Source of the DNA: Nemertoderma westbladi
Taxonomy: Eukaryota; Xenacoelomorpha; Nemertodermatida; Nemertodermatidae
DNA: 64,000 bases
Reading direction: 5' to 3'
Assembly (NCBI GenBank): GCA_032718475.1
Contig: JAUCBJ010008594.1
Location: 62,001-126,000, forward strand
The notes below the pieces were generated by a model. That model was not told the origin of the DNA and searched no databases. It worked only from the letters and a program-made list of their open reading frames with translations. A program made the translations under genes and the position numbers. Positions 1-10,364 of the stretch are shown piece after piece (within the stretch, counting starts at the first letter, position 1; every line of letters starts with the position of its first letter).

Positions 1-679
1 TTATTATAACATGACTCCAAACGCCACCATAAATATAAGCTAACTTATTTATATATGTCAATTTTACATTTATTTATACAGCAACTAATATAATTTGTGC
101 ATTTTCTATTACTTATAATATATATACAATCATGTCGTAATGTTACAATTTTGTACAAACTTGTCTTGTTGCAAAGTAACTTGTTCCAAAATTGTAACAT
201 TACTCAACGCCGTTAGTTTTAAACAGCGAGTTGTTATATAGCAATTTACAACTTTTGAGGAAATTACAGCATTCTATTGGCATGTACATTTAGTATTGTA
301 TTTGGTGTTATCCGATTAGTAATGTCCCCTTAGTGGACATTGCTTAACGCCGTCATTGGTTACTACGTAAATAATAGGTAGAAATTTGCCTGACAGCCAA
401 ATAGGCCTACTGTATTACCTTCCGGTAAGCGGGGTATATCTATTAATAACCAGTTGGGCCATGACCTACTAAAGGGCCTACTACTTTAGTAGGTCATGGT
501 TGGGCCTAGCTATATTATTATATCATGGCTCCACACGCCACCATAAATATAAGCTAAACATATTTATAACATAATTTATGTCACTTTTACATTTATTTAT
601 ACAGCAACTAATTTAATTTGTCCAGTTTCTATCACTTATAATATATATACAATCATTTCGTAATGTTAAAATTTTGGAA
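1..679. repeat. Dispersed repeat with internal direct repeats and a hairpin
   Basis: The stretch at about 8-157 recurs with moderate divergence at about 522-675, so two direct repeats of roughly 150 bp bracket a 360-bp middle. The middle holds a strong hairpin, with arms at 459-474 and 484-499 (CCATGACCTACTAAAG and its reverse complement). The part from about 180 to 679 recurs in inverted orientation at about 44450-45650 in the first intron of the P450 gene, where a LINE has split it. No coding capacity is seen. The flanking direct repeats could be relics of short terminal repeats of a small non-autonomous element, but I cannot place its exact ends. It appears to end just before a small coding remnant at about 680-691. 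Confidence 0.6.
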
Positions 680-691
680 TAAGACTACATA

Positions 692-1959
692 CAAGAAAGG
701 CATTTCCTAAAGGAAATGCAACCACGAAGCTAAGGAAAATTAAACAAAGGGCCACAATTTGGTTTGTTGCTTAGCCGAGTTTAGTAGCATTTGCCAATAA
801 ATAACTTATATTCCCATGGAAACTAGAGTTCTATGGAACTGTTGGTTTTACCTTTGAAAAAAGATTCAGTCCAGATTGTGGTTCAGATAACACATTCCAA
901 GTTTCAGAAAATATTGTAGTTTATGTCCAAATTACCGATTTTCTATCAAAATGCATCTGTTTGCAGTGGTTGTCATGGAAACTGAAAAATAGAACAATGT
1001 AATTCGGATGCAGAATAAGTCATATAGTGGGGGTAGGTGTTGGTCCCAAGTTTTAATAGTATTAACTTGTGCTTCAAATTATCATTTTATAAATTTTAAC
1101 ATCTGTTTAGACTTGTTGCTATGGTAATTGGATTGTGTAATTAACCTCGAATGGATTGTATATGGACCTTACAGATGAGTTGCAAAACCCTACATTTATA
1201 TTTATTACATTATTTTGCTACAAATAGAGTATTGAATTTAGACTTGAATGATATAGACTTTAATAAACTCCAGTTACCATGGTAACAAGATATTTCTGGA
1301 ATGTTTTCAGTTTCACTAAAAATTCCAACTAATGATCCAGATAACACATTCCCAGTTTCGTAAAATTTTATCGCGAACTCTATGTCCAAATGAGTTATCT
1401 TTGTATACAAACATCTGTTTTCAGCGGTTGTTATGGTAACTGCAAAATTAAACAATGAAATTCGGACGCAGAATAAGTCATATAGTGGGGGTAGGGGTTG
1501 GTCCCAAGACATAACACCTTAACCTTAGGCTTCAAATTAACATTTTATAAATTTTAACATCTGTTTAGCCCGGTTGCCAAGGTAACTGGATTTTCTATTC
1601 AACCTCAATCGGCTCTGCTGCGGACCTTATAGTTGTGTTGCGAAACCCCAAGTTTATATCTATTATAGTTTTCCTACAAATAGAGTTATAAATATTGACT
1701 TGAAATACATAGACTTTTTCTAAGTCCGTTGCCATGGAAACCAGATTTTTCCTGGATATGAGACCCAGCCCAAAAGATGCGCCTCGACGAGTAGTACATA
1801 CATGCAAAATTTCAGGGTACTTTTAAAGGCTAGTTTTTTCTGGAGTCAAAAAACCCCAAATCTGCCCCATACAAGTAAAATAGCCCACTATGAATAGACC
1901 ATCTCAGCTAAGGAAAATCTTTCTTAGCGAAAGTAGTTGATTTTCCTTAGCTTCGTGGA
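692..1959 (-). mobile_element. Non-autonomous Helitron-like element, copy 1
   Basis: Read on the minus strand, this family begins with TC (TCCACGAAGCTAAGG), has a palindrome near its 3' end (GCATTTCCTAAAGGAAATGC at 700-719) and normally ends in CTAG four bases later. That fits the Helitron layout of 5' TC, a 3' hairpin, a CTRR end, insertion between A and T, and no target duplication. In this copy the terminal CTAG has changed to a CTTG-like form. The flanks are A (691) and T (1960). Near both ends lies an 18-bp inverted motif, CCACGAAGCTAAGGAAAA. The interior holds two copies of a module of about 458 bp, marked by GTGGGGGTAGG at about 1027 and 1485. There is no helicase or Rep gene inside, so it would have to be mobilised by an autonomous relative. 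Confidence 0.75.
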
Positions 1960-2033
1960 TATAAAAAACTGGAAAAATCTGGAACAAAAGGAACCTATTG
2001 CTGTCTTTGTTGCAAAGTTGGATGTATCTGTAA
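1960..2033 (+). pseudogene. Rep-like gene, segment 1 (between Helitron copies 1 and 2)
   Basis: This is a 74-bp open segment between two Helitron copies. It continues in frame into 5464-5789 if copies 2 and 3 (2034-5463) are taken out exactly at the A^T junction. Codons before 691 (about 680-691) may be the next upstream piece. The peptide is about 25 residues, with a hydrophobic core around VFVAKLDVSV. On its own it is too short to identify. The assignment rests on frame continuity and on the element boundaries. A GT-AG splice is possible here (GT at 2030) but leads to a stop codon soon after the next acceptor at 5454, so exact removal is the better model. Confidence 0.5.
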
Positions 2034-3752
2034 CTAGAAAGGCATTTCCTAAAGGAAATGCAACCACGAAGCTAAGGAAAATTAAACACACTTTGACTCA
2101 TCAGTTCATTGGTTCTAGTTAAAAGTCATATGTCTTAATACAACTCCCATCACCATGACAACTGGCGTTTTCTAGAACTGCTCGGTTTTACATTAAGATC
2201 CAGTTTGTAGTTCCGTGACACAAATTGACTTCAAGGAAGTTTCATTGAGTAGTTGATGTCCAAAATTAAGGATGTATTTGTTAAAACATCAGTTTGCAGT
2301 GGTTGTCTTGGAAACTGATAAATATAAAAACGTTAATTGGATGCAAAATAAGTGATATAGTGGGGGTAGGGGTTTGTCCCAAGTCGTAATATCTTAATGT
2401 TATGGCTTAAGTAATTATTTTATAAATTTGAACATCTGTTTAACCTGGTTGCCTGTTTACTGAATTTTCTAATTGACCTCAATAAGCGCAACTATTGTCC
2501 TTATAATTGAGTTGAAAAATAAATATATAAATATATATCTATTATGGTTGTTGTACAAATAGAGTTAATAATATAGACTTTAATGTAATAGATTTTAAAA
2601 AATTCCAGTTACCATGGTAACTAGATATTTTTTAGAAGTTTTGAGTTTTTCAAAAAGTTCCAAATAGGAGTCCAGATAACACATTAACCCAGTTTCAGAG
2701 AATGTTATCGTTTAGTCTATGTACAAAATGAACAATTTTGTGTCACAACATCTGTTTTCAGCGGTTGCCATGGAAACTGAGAAATAGAACAACGTAATTC
2801 GGATGCAGAATAAGATATGTAGAGGGGGTAGGGCTTGGTCCCATGTCATAATACCTTTAACTTTTGCTTAAAATTATCATTTTATAAATTTTAACGTCTG
2901 TTTAGCCTGGTTGCCATGGTAACATGATTTTTTAATTTACCTCAATCTGCTCGACTATGGCCCTTATAGTTGAGTTGAGAAACCCCAAGTTTATATCTAT
3001 TGCGGTTTTTCTACAAATAGAGTTATGAATATAGACTTGAATGATATAATCTGTAATAAACTCCAGTTACCACGGTAACTAGATATTTCTGGAATGTTTT
3101 GAGTTTCACTAAAAGTTCCAACTAGTGGTCCAGATAACACATACCCAGTTTCGTAAAATTTTATCGCGAAGTCTATGTCCAAATGAGTAATTTTTGTATA
3201 AAAACATCTGTTTTCAGCGGTTGTCATGGTAACTGCAAAATAGAACAATCAAATTCGGACGCAGAATAAGTTATATAGTGGGGGTAGGGGTTGGTCCCAT
3301 GTCATAACACATTAACCTTAGGCTTCAAATTAACATTTTATAAATGTTAACATCTGTTTAGCCCGGTTGCCAAGATAACTGGATTTTCTATTTAACCTCA
3401 ATCGGCTCTACTATTAACCTTATAGTTGAATTGAGAAACCCCAAGTCTATATCTATTATAGTTTTCCTACAAATAGAGTTATAAATATTGACTTGAAATA
3501 CATAGACTTTTTTTAAGTCCGTTGCCATGGAAACCAGATTTTTCCTGGATATGAGACCCATCCCACACGACGCGCCTTGATGAGTAGTATATACATGCAA
3601 AATTTCAGGGTACTTTTAAAGGCTAGTTTTCGCTGGACTTAAAAAACACTAAATCTGCCTCACACAAGTAAAATAGCCCACTATGAATAGACCATCTCAG
3701 CTAAGGAAAATCTTTCTTAGCGAAAGTAGTTGATTTTCCTTAGCTTCGTGGA
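2034..3752 (-). mobile_element. Non-autonomous Helitron-like element, copy 2
   Basis: This copy has the family ends: CTAG then a palindrome at 2042-2061 on the left, and the TCCACGAAGC end on the right (minus-strand 5' end at 3752). The left flank is A (2033). Its right end abuts copy 3 directly with no spacer, so copies 2 and 3 form a head-to-tail pair in one host site. It contains three of the roughly 457-bp modules (markers at about 2360, 2822 and 3279), which explains why it is about 450 bp longer than copies 1 and 4. No coding capacity is seen. Confidence 0.75.
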
Positions 3753-5463
3753 CTAGAAAGGCATTTCCTTAAGGAAACGCAACCACGAAGCTAAGGAAAA
3801 TTAAACACAATTGACTCATCAGTTCATTGGTTTACCTAGTTAAAAGTCATATGTCTTAATTAAACTCCCATTACCATGGCAACTTCTATAACTGCTCGGT
3901 TTTACATTAAGATCAAGTTTGTGGTTCCAGGTGACACAAATTGACTTCAAGGAAGTTTCATTGAGTAGTTGATGTCCAAAATTAAATATGTATATTTGTT
4001 AAAACATCAGTTTGCAGTGGTTGTCTTGGAAACTGATAAATATAACAACGTTAATTGGATGCAGAATAAGTGATATAGTAGGGGTAGGGGTTGGTCTCAA
4101 GTCGTAATATCTTAATGTTATGGTTTAAATAATCATTTTATAAATTTGAACATCTGTTTAGCCTGGTTGCCCTGGTAACTAAATTTTCTAATTGACCTCA
4201 ATAAGCGCAACTATTGTCCTTATCATTGAGTTGACAAACTTCAAGTTTCGATCTATTATGGTTGTTGTACAAATAGAGTTAATAATATAGAATTTAATGT
4301 AATAGATTTTAATAAACTCCAGTTACCATGGTAACTAGATATTTCTAGAAGTTTTCAGTTTTTCAAAAAGTTCCAAATAGTAGTCCAGATAACACATACC
4401 CAGTTTCAGAGAATGTTATCGTTTAGTCTATGTACAAAATGAACAATTTTGTGTCAAAACAGCTGTTTTCAGCGGTTGCCATGCAAACTGAAATATGGAA
4501 CAATTTAAATTGGATGCGGAATTAGTGATATAGTGGGGGTAGGGATTGGTCCCAAGTCGTAATACCTTAAAGTTATGCTTCAAATAACCATTTTATAAAT
4601 TTGAACATCAGTTTAGCATGGTTGCCCTGGTAACTGGATTTTCTAATTAACCTCAATCAGCTCGACTATTGTCCTTATCATTGAGTTGAGAAACCCCAAG
4701 TTTATATCTATTGCGGTTATTCTATAAATAGAGTTATGAATATAGACTTGAATGATATAATCTGTAATAAACTCCAGTTACCACGGTAACTAGATATTTC
4801 TGGAATGTTTTGAGTTTCACTAAAAGTTCCAAATAGTGGTCTAGTTAACACACTCCAGTTTCGTAAAATTTTATCGCGAAGTATACGTCCAAATGAGTAA
4901 TTTTTGTATAAAAACATCTGTTTTCAGCTGTTGTCATGGAAACTGCAAAATAGAACAATGAAATTTGGACGCAGAATAAGTTATATAGTGGGGGTAGGGG
5001 TTGGTCCCAAGTCATAACACCTTGTCCTTAGACTTCAAATTAACATTTTATAAATTTTAACATCTGTTTATCCCAGTTGCCAAGGTAACTGGATTTTCTA
5101 TTTAAACTCAATCGGCTCTGCTATGGACCTTATAGTTGTGTTGAGAACCCAAAAGTTTATATCTATTATAGTTTTCCTACAAATAGAGTTATAAATATTG
5201 ACTTTAAATACATAGACTTTTTTCTAAGCCCGTTTCCATGGAAACCATATTTTTCCTGGATATGAGACCCAGCCCAAAAGATGCGCCTCGACGAGTAGTA
5301 TATACATGCAAAATTTCAGGGTACTTTTAAAGGCTAGTTTTTTCACCGGTCAAAAAACCCCAAATCTGCCCCATACAAGTAAAAGGGCCCACTATGAATA
5401 CACCATCTCAGCTAAGGAAAATCTTTCTTAGCGAAAGTAGTTGATTTTCCTTAGCTTCGTGGA
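3753..5463 (-). mobile_element. Non-autonomous Helitron-like element, copy 3
   Basis: Left end CTAGAAAGG directly follows copy 2. The palindrome is at 3761-3780 with small changes, and the minus-strand 5' end is at 5463. The right flank is T (5464), so copies 2 and 3 together sit at a single A^T site in the host coding sequence. It contains three internal modules (markers at about 4079, 4533 and 4989). A second palindromic block near the minus-strand 5' end (about 5411-5456) consists of two inverted AGCTAAGGAAAATC arms. No coding capacity is seen. Confidence 0.75.
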
Positions 5464-5789
5464 TCAAGCTAGATGATCTGCAGGAGCACTTGGCTGAATT
5501 TGGTAGAGTACTGCAGACATGTGGATGGGGAATATACTCTGTTGACTACACAAAGGACTTTGCTGGAACCCTCGATAGGAAGGCAATAGTCAAACATCTA
5601 GTGGAAACAAAGGGTTGGAGGTTGGAAGGGACATTTCAAGCAGCATTGGAGGGTGATCAGCAAACAATTTTGGAAAACACTTCATCTGTGGGAAATCATG
5701 TGTTGACATACATCACATCTTGGGGCGGAAATACAATGAGAGTGAAGCTGTACAACAAAATTGTTTGCCAGTTTGAAGCAGGAGAAGTA
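5464..5789 (+). pseudogene. Rep-like gene, segment 2
   Basis: About 109 codons are open across the whole gap between Helitron copies 3 and 4. Visible blocks are WGIYSVDYTKDF at about residue 20, then HVLTYITSWGG, then MRVKLYNK followed by a Glu-containing QFEAGE. The order Asp-containing beta strand, then KLYNK, then (in segment 3) RVEISLY resembles the core of Rep_trans/NicK-type rolling-circle initiators. That is an inference from motif layout only; I cannot name the family. The last two bases (GT) plus A at 5789 complete a Val codon that continues at 6986 once copy 4 is removed. Segments 1 to 3 belong to one broken gene. Confidence 0.55.
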
Positions 5790-6985
5790 CTAGAAAGGCA
5801 TTTCCTAAAGGAAATGCAACCACGAAGCTAAGGAAAATTAAACAAACCGCCACACTTTGGTTCGTTGCTTAGCCTAGTTTAGTAGCATTTGCCAATAATC
5901 AACTTCTATTCCCATGGAAACCGGTTCTCTGGAACTGTTGGTTTTACCTTTGAAAAAAGATTCAGTCCAGATTGTGGTTCAGATAACACATACCAAGTTT
6001 CAGAAAATATTGTAGTTTATGTCCAAATTACCGATTTTCCTTCAAAATGTATCTGTTTGCGGTGGTTGTCATGAAAACTGAAAAATAGAACAATGTAATT
6101 TGGATGCAGAATAAGTCATATAATGGGGGTAGGTCTTGGTCCCAAGTCCTAATACCATTAACTTGTGCTTCAAATTATCATTTTATAAATTTTAACATCT
6201 GTTTAGTCTTGTTGCTATGGTAACTGGATTGTGTAATTAACCTCGAACGGCTTGTATATGGACCTTATAGGTGTGTTGCAAAACCCCAAATTTATATATA
6301 TTACATTATTTTGCTACAAATAGAGTATTGAATTTAGATTTGAATGATATAGACTTTGATAAACTACAGTTACCATGGTAACTAGGTATTTCTGGAATGT
6401 TTTTTGTGTTTCACTAAAAGTTCCAACTAGTGGTCCAGATAACACATACCCAGTTTCGTAAAATTTTATCGCGAAGTCTATGTCCAAATGAGTAATTTTT
6501 GCATAAAAACATCTGTTTTCAGCGGTTGTCATGGTAACTGCAAAATAAAACAATGAAATTCGGACGCAGAATAAATTATATAGTGGGGGTAGGTGTTGGT
6601 CCCAAGTCATAACACCTTTCTATTTAACCTCAATCGGCTCTGCTATGGACCTTATAGTTGAGTTTAGAAACCCCAAGTTTATATCTATTATAGTTTCCCT
6701 ACAAATAGAGTTTTAAATATTGACTTGAAATACAGAGACTTTTTTATAAGTCCGTTTCCATGGAAACCAGATTTTTCCTGGATATGAGACCCGGCCCAAA
6801 AGATGCGCCTCGACGAGTAGTATATACATGCAAAATTTCAGGGTACTTTTAAAGGCTAGTTTTTTCTGGAGTCAAAAAACCCCAAATCTGCCCCACACAA
6901 GTAAAATAGCCCACTATGAATAGACCATCTCAGCTAAGGAAAATCTTTCTTAGCGAAAGTAGTTGATTTTCCTTAGCTACGTGGA
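5790..6985 (-). mobile_element. Non-autonomous Helitron-like element, copy 4
   Basis: Left end CTAGAAAGG, palindrome at 5798-5817, minus-strand 5' end at 6985, flanks A (5789) and T (6986). It has two internal modules (markers at about 6123 and 6583), as in copy 1. Exact removal joins segments 2 and 3 of the Rep-like gene in frame with no extra or missing bases. A GT-AG intron (5787 to 6976) would also keep the frame open but would add residues at the junction, so splicing cannot be excluded at this site alone. Confidence 0.75.
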
Positions 6986-8666
6986 TTGGAGAATTTTGGA
7001 GGGCATTTGGCAGACTACGCTGATTGCAGGAACCCGGTCCTTCGGAAATCCTTAGAACATCCATTGATCCAGCAATATGGATGTACAAGAGTTGAGATAT
7101 CCCTGTACTCTATGAATTACATATCTAGAGATCTTGGTGTGGCAGTAATGAGAAGTGCATTAGAAAACATACAGCCATATGAGGGATTATTTGTACAGCA
7201 AAGTGGGAGGAATCACTGGCTAGCTCTAGCAAAAGAGCTGACAAGGTGTTGTGTCATTGCGTCGAAGACAACAGGAACAATCTACGTAGCTTGGTATGCT
7301 CACACAAGAACTGGGAAAGTTTCTGGAGTGAAGGTGCAGTGTAAGTTTGATATACACGAAAATAAACAAAGATGGGAGAAGGCTATAGTATGGAGTTGTT
7401 CAGAATTTGGATTTCTAGGTTGTCCTATATTATTTTGCTTCCAAATTATAAATCAAAATGAAATTGAAAGGGGCACGGAAATATCTCCTCTGAAATGCTA
7501 TTTCAAAGACCCCACTGCAAAAACAATACTTTGCTCATCGAAACTACCAACACAGTGTAGGTCAGTTCAAGCAAGAATTCCGTTGGAAGAAATGTTGCCA
7601 CCAACAGATTTCATAGAGTGGACATGGAGGCAAGAGCCTTGCAAATCATTGGGAACAGCAAAAATGCAATGGAAACTACTAAGAGGTGCCTGAATACTTG
7701 CAAACACATCAGGTATCTTGGTTGTCAACGTGGAAAAGAGCGCAGAGGAACATTGATATTCTAGATTATTTAGAATGTGAAAAATGGAGACAAGAGGCAC
7801 TGCAAAGAAGTGCAAGAAATCGAGAAGAAGTAGCCTTGATACACAAAAGGTTGCTGGAGTTCAAGAAAAGAAAACGACATGAAAATGAACAAAAGGAATA
7901 TGTTTTGCATCTATTGAAGCATACTCCCATACAAAAAATTTGTGAGTTGGATGGTAAGAAACCATTAAAAGTAACAGTGCTTGGATTTCGACAAGCAACT
8001 GGACCCTACCAAAGATACGAAATGTTGCTTTCAATTGATGATGAAATTTCCAAGATATATTCTAACCGAGGCTTGGAGTGTGTTTTAGATGAATTGAGAG
8101 ATGCTTTTCACAGAGCCCAAGAGCAAAAAACAAGATAAATTTATTTTTTGGTTGACGGAGCGCTGGAAATTGAAATTCAAGCACCCAAACAGTTCAATAA
8201 TGAGCAGCAGCAGTTAATCATTTGGTATCCAATTAAATTATTGAGAAGCCCAATTGAAGGCGAACAACAAAATATACAAGAAATATTGAAGAAAGTCGAA
8301 AATGAATATGAGAAGGCCAAGTCCATGTGTTTGGTTGAATATCCTGCAAAGGAAAAGAGGAGTGTGAGAAAAGTGCTTGAATTGGAAGAAGGTGAGTATA
8401 AATGTATAGCATACTGGAACCAGAACTATAGGGGAAAAGTGCGTCATATATTATACTTGCAGGATAAAGCTGGTGAATCGGCAAGACCAGTGTATGGCTA
8501 TTTCTCGCAGAAAGAAGTTGAGGAAATGCATTGTGATTTGTCCACAGTGCTTTCTCTATTGCTAGTGAAAGTTGGAAGAACAAAGACAACACCACAGAAG
8601 AACAAGGATAGAATCACCACTTTAGCACACACTCTGTATAGCACAACAACCATATCAGAGCCCTAG
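6986..8666 (+). pseudogene. Rep-like gene, segment 3, with one frameshift and one stop
   Basis: This is the main body of the broken gene. The first frame (6986 to about 7690) gives 235 residues, starting with a FGGHLADYADC block and then CTRVEISLYS and IYVAWYAHTRTGKVSG. A one-base shift at about 7683-7690 leads to a second frame that is open to 8666 except for one TAA at 8136-8138. The second part has a charged helical stretch (about 7780-7900) and ends at TAG 8664-8666. Together with segments 1 and 2 the protein would be about 670 residues. A poly(A) signal follows within 90 bp. The RVEISLY block supports the Rep_trans-like guess, but no catalytic tyrosine or HUH motif can be assigned with confidence. 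It could equally come from an unknown DNA virus or transposon. It is inactive as it stands. Confidence 0.55.
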
Positions 8667-8753
8667 GTTTAGCACGACAGTGATAATTGTATACTCAACT
8701 TATGTACAGTAGGCCTACATAAACTGAAACTGATGAGTCCATTTTGCCTATTA

Positions 8754-8759
8754 AATAAA
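8754..8759 (+). promoter_or_regulatory. Poly(A) signal AATAAA of the Rep-like gene
   Basis: AATAAA lies 88 bp after the last stop codon of the broken Rep-like gene and on the same strand. Its position suits a eukaryotic transcript end. This supports a gene once expressed from nuclear DNA rather than a bacterial contaminant. Confidence 0.4.
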
Positions 8760-8766
8760 AGTGGTA

Positions 8767-9131
8767 CATACTGCACATATATGCAACAGACACCATCTGA
8801 TGAAGAAAGCAATATAGTCCGATTCAAAAAATGCATACAGAGTGTTTTGTATTACGAGTGGTAAGGCGACCTTTCTATATGGTTTGGGGGATACGGTTGG
8901 TATATGGCAGTTGGGGGGAAAAGGTCATGTTATGGCGGGGAAAGTATTTTGACCACCAAAAATGGTATTTTGCAAACACAAAATCTTAGCAGGTTAAATA
9001 TTTTGGCAACTATGCATTACATAGATGCATGCGAAAAAGTTACGAAAAAATGGCAAGAAAGAGACCCAATAAAGCCTGGCAAAATGCAGAGAAATGTCGA
9101 AAATGTTGCTAAAAAGTGCTAAATTTTGAAA
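8767..9131. other. No gene seen
   Basis: Spacer between the Rep-like gene and the 63-bp minisatellite. A short open stretch at 8904-9122 has no recognisable features. I see no repeat or regulatory element I can support. Confidence 0.4.
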
Positions 9132-9640
9132 AATGCCAAATCAAACCCCCCAAACCATTGCAAAATACTGAAAAATTCTGAACATTTTCCCCCAAATCAT
9201 GCGTTTTAGAGGCTTTTTGTCAAGCAACGGACTTGGCAAAAGAGACATTTTCCCCCAAATCACGTATTTTAGAGGCTTTTTGCCAAGCAACGGACTTGGC
9301 AAAAGAGACATTTTCCCCCAAATCAAGCGTTTTAGAGGCTTTTTGCCAAGCAACGGACTTGGCAAAAGATACATTTTCACCCAAATCATGCGTTTTAGAG
9401 GCTTTTTGCCAAGCAACGGACTTGGCAAAAGGACATTTTCCCTGAAACACCCGTTTCAGTATAGAGGCGCCCTACGCCTCTGAGTTCCGTTTTTCTCTGC
9501 ATTTCTGTGCAGTTTCGAAAAGCGGAGTAAGTTTACAACATAACGAGAATGCCAAATCAAACCCCCAAACCATTGCAACATACTGAAAAATGATGAAAAT
9601 GATGTGCAAAAGGGACATTTCCCCCAAAAACACGCGTTTG
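9132..9640. repeat. 63-bp minisatellite between two short direct repeats
   Basis: About four tandem units of 63 bp run from roughly 9195 to 9440; the anchor TTTTAGAGGC starts at 9204, 9267, 9330 and 9393. Each unit contains CAAGCAACGGACTTGGCAAA with few changes. Because 63 is a multiple of three, several frames stay open on both strands, which gives spurious repeat proteins. The array is bracketed by a direct repeat of about 70 bp (9132-9203 and about 9545-9635, both with ATGCCAAATCAAACCCCC), so array plus flanks may be the inside of a small element. Confidence 0.8.
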
Positions 9641-9694
9641 TAATTGATTTTGATTTGATTTATATTATAGTATTATATTTGTATTTGATTTTCA

Positions 9695-9967
9695 TTACAG
9701 AAAAGCCAGAAAGCCTTGTATGAAGTTTCGGAGATTTTGCATGGCGTCCTCGATGCTGACCATCTGAAACCGTTGGTGCTGATTATAGTGGTCGGTACAG
9801 ACTCCAAGGATTCCAACTTCCAGCGTTCTTGCGTAGGGAGTTCTCTTTATGGCTGTTATAATCCCCGCCACCTCCCACTCGTAGAAGTCACGCACCGCGG
9901 ACGGATCCTGTGCTCTTTTGGGGCCACATGTGCTGGTAGACAACTTGGTATTCTGGGGTTGGGACAC
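9695..9967 (-). CDS. Possible exon of an unrecognised gene
   Basis: An open stretch of 90 codons on the minus strand contains a non-repetitive, protein-like sequence (VRDFYEWEVAGIITAIKRT, then LEVGILGVCTDHYNQHQRF). It ends at a TAA that overlaps a possible donor (CT|GTAATG), so it could be an internal exon. The plus strand is also open here, and the region to about 10128 is open in another minus frame. I do not recognise the product and see no partner exons. The nearby Merlin transposon may have separated them. Coding status is uncertain. Confidence 0.2.
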   Translation of the reverse strand: MSQPQNTKLSTSTCGPKRAQDPSAVRDFYEWEVAGIITAIKRTPYARTLEVGILGVCTDHYNQHQRFQMVSIEDAMQNLRNFIQGFLAFL

Positions 9968-10364
9968 GTGGACGTAGTTGACTGCAGTCGGGGAGGGAAA
10001 CCCTTCCTGTGCTCCGTGATTTTTCTGGTTGTATTGGTCTGAAAGGAGAAAGTAGGAATTTTGCTATACCTCAACCTCCGAAGAAATGTTTGCCTATTTT
10101 TATGGACACACGTGAAAACACTCTTCATTTTATTCTCATTTTTGAATGTACCTTTATTGCAGCTCTGAAGCCATCAAACAATGAATATAGTCCCGTGTCA
10201 AGGACGAATAATAGGCCTACGTCAATCGAATATCCTTTTTCAACCTATCAAAAAAATAACTTTACTATAAAGAGATTTGAAAAGATTGTTGCCGAAATCC
10301 AAAGGGTGGCTTACCGTGAACAACGATGTCATTTTCGTCTTGCTGTAACACGACGACTGTTATC

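Noticed and set aside
5787-6976. Helitron copies as introner-type spliceosomal introns (GT-AG)
   Set aside because: GT-AG works at this site but gives a stop at the other one (2030 to 5454), while exact A^T removal works at both.
9141-9483. Open frames of 70-95 codons on both strands
   Set aside because: The 63-bp minisatellite leaves all frames open; there is no independent sign of coding.
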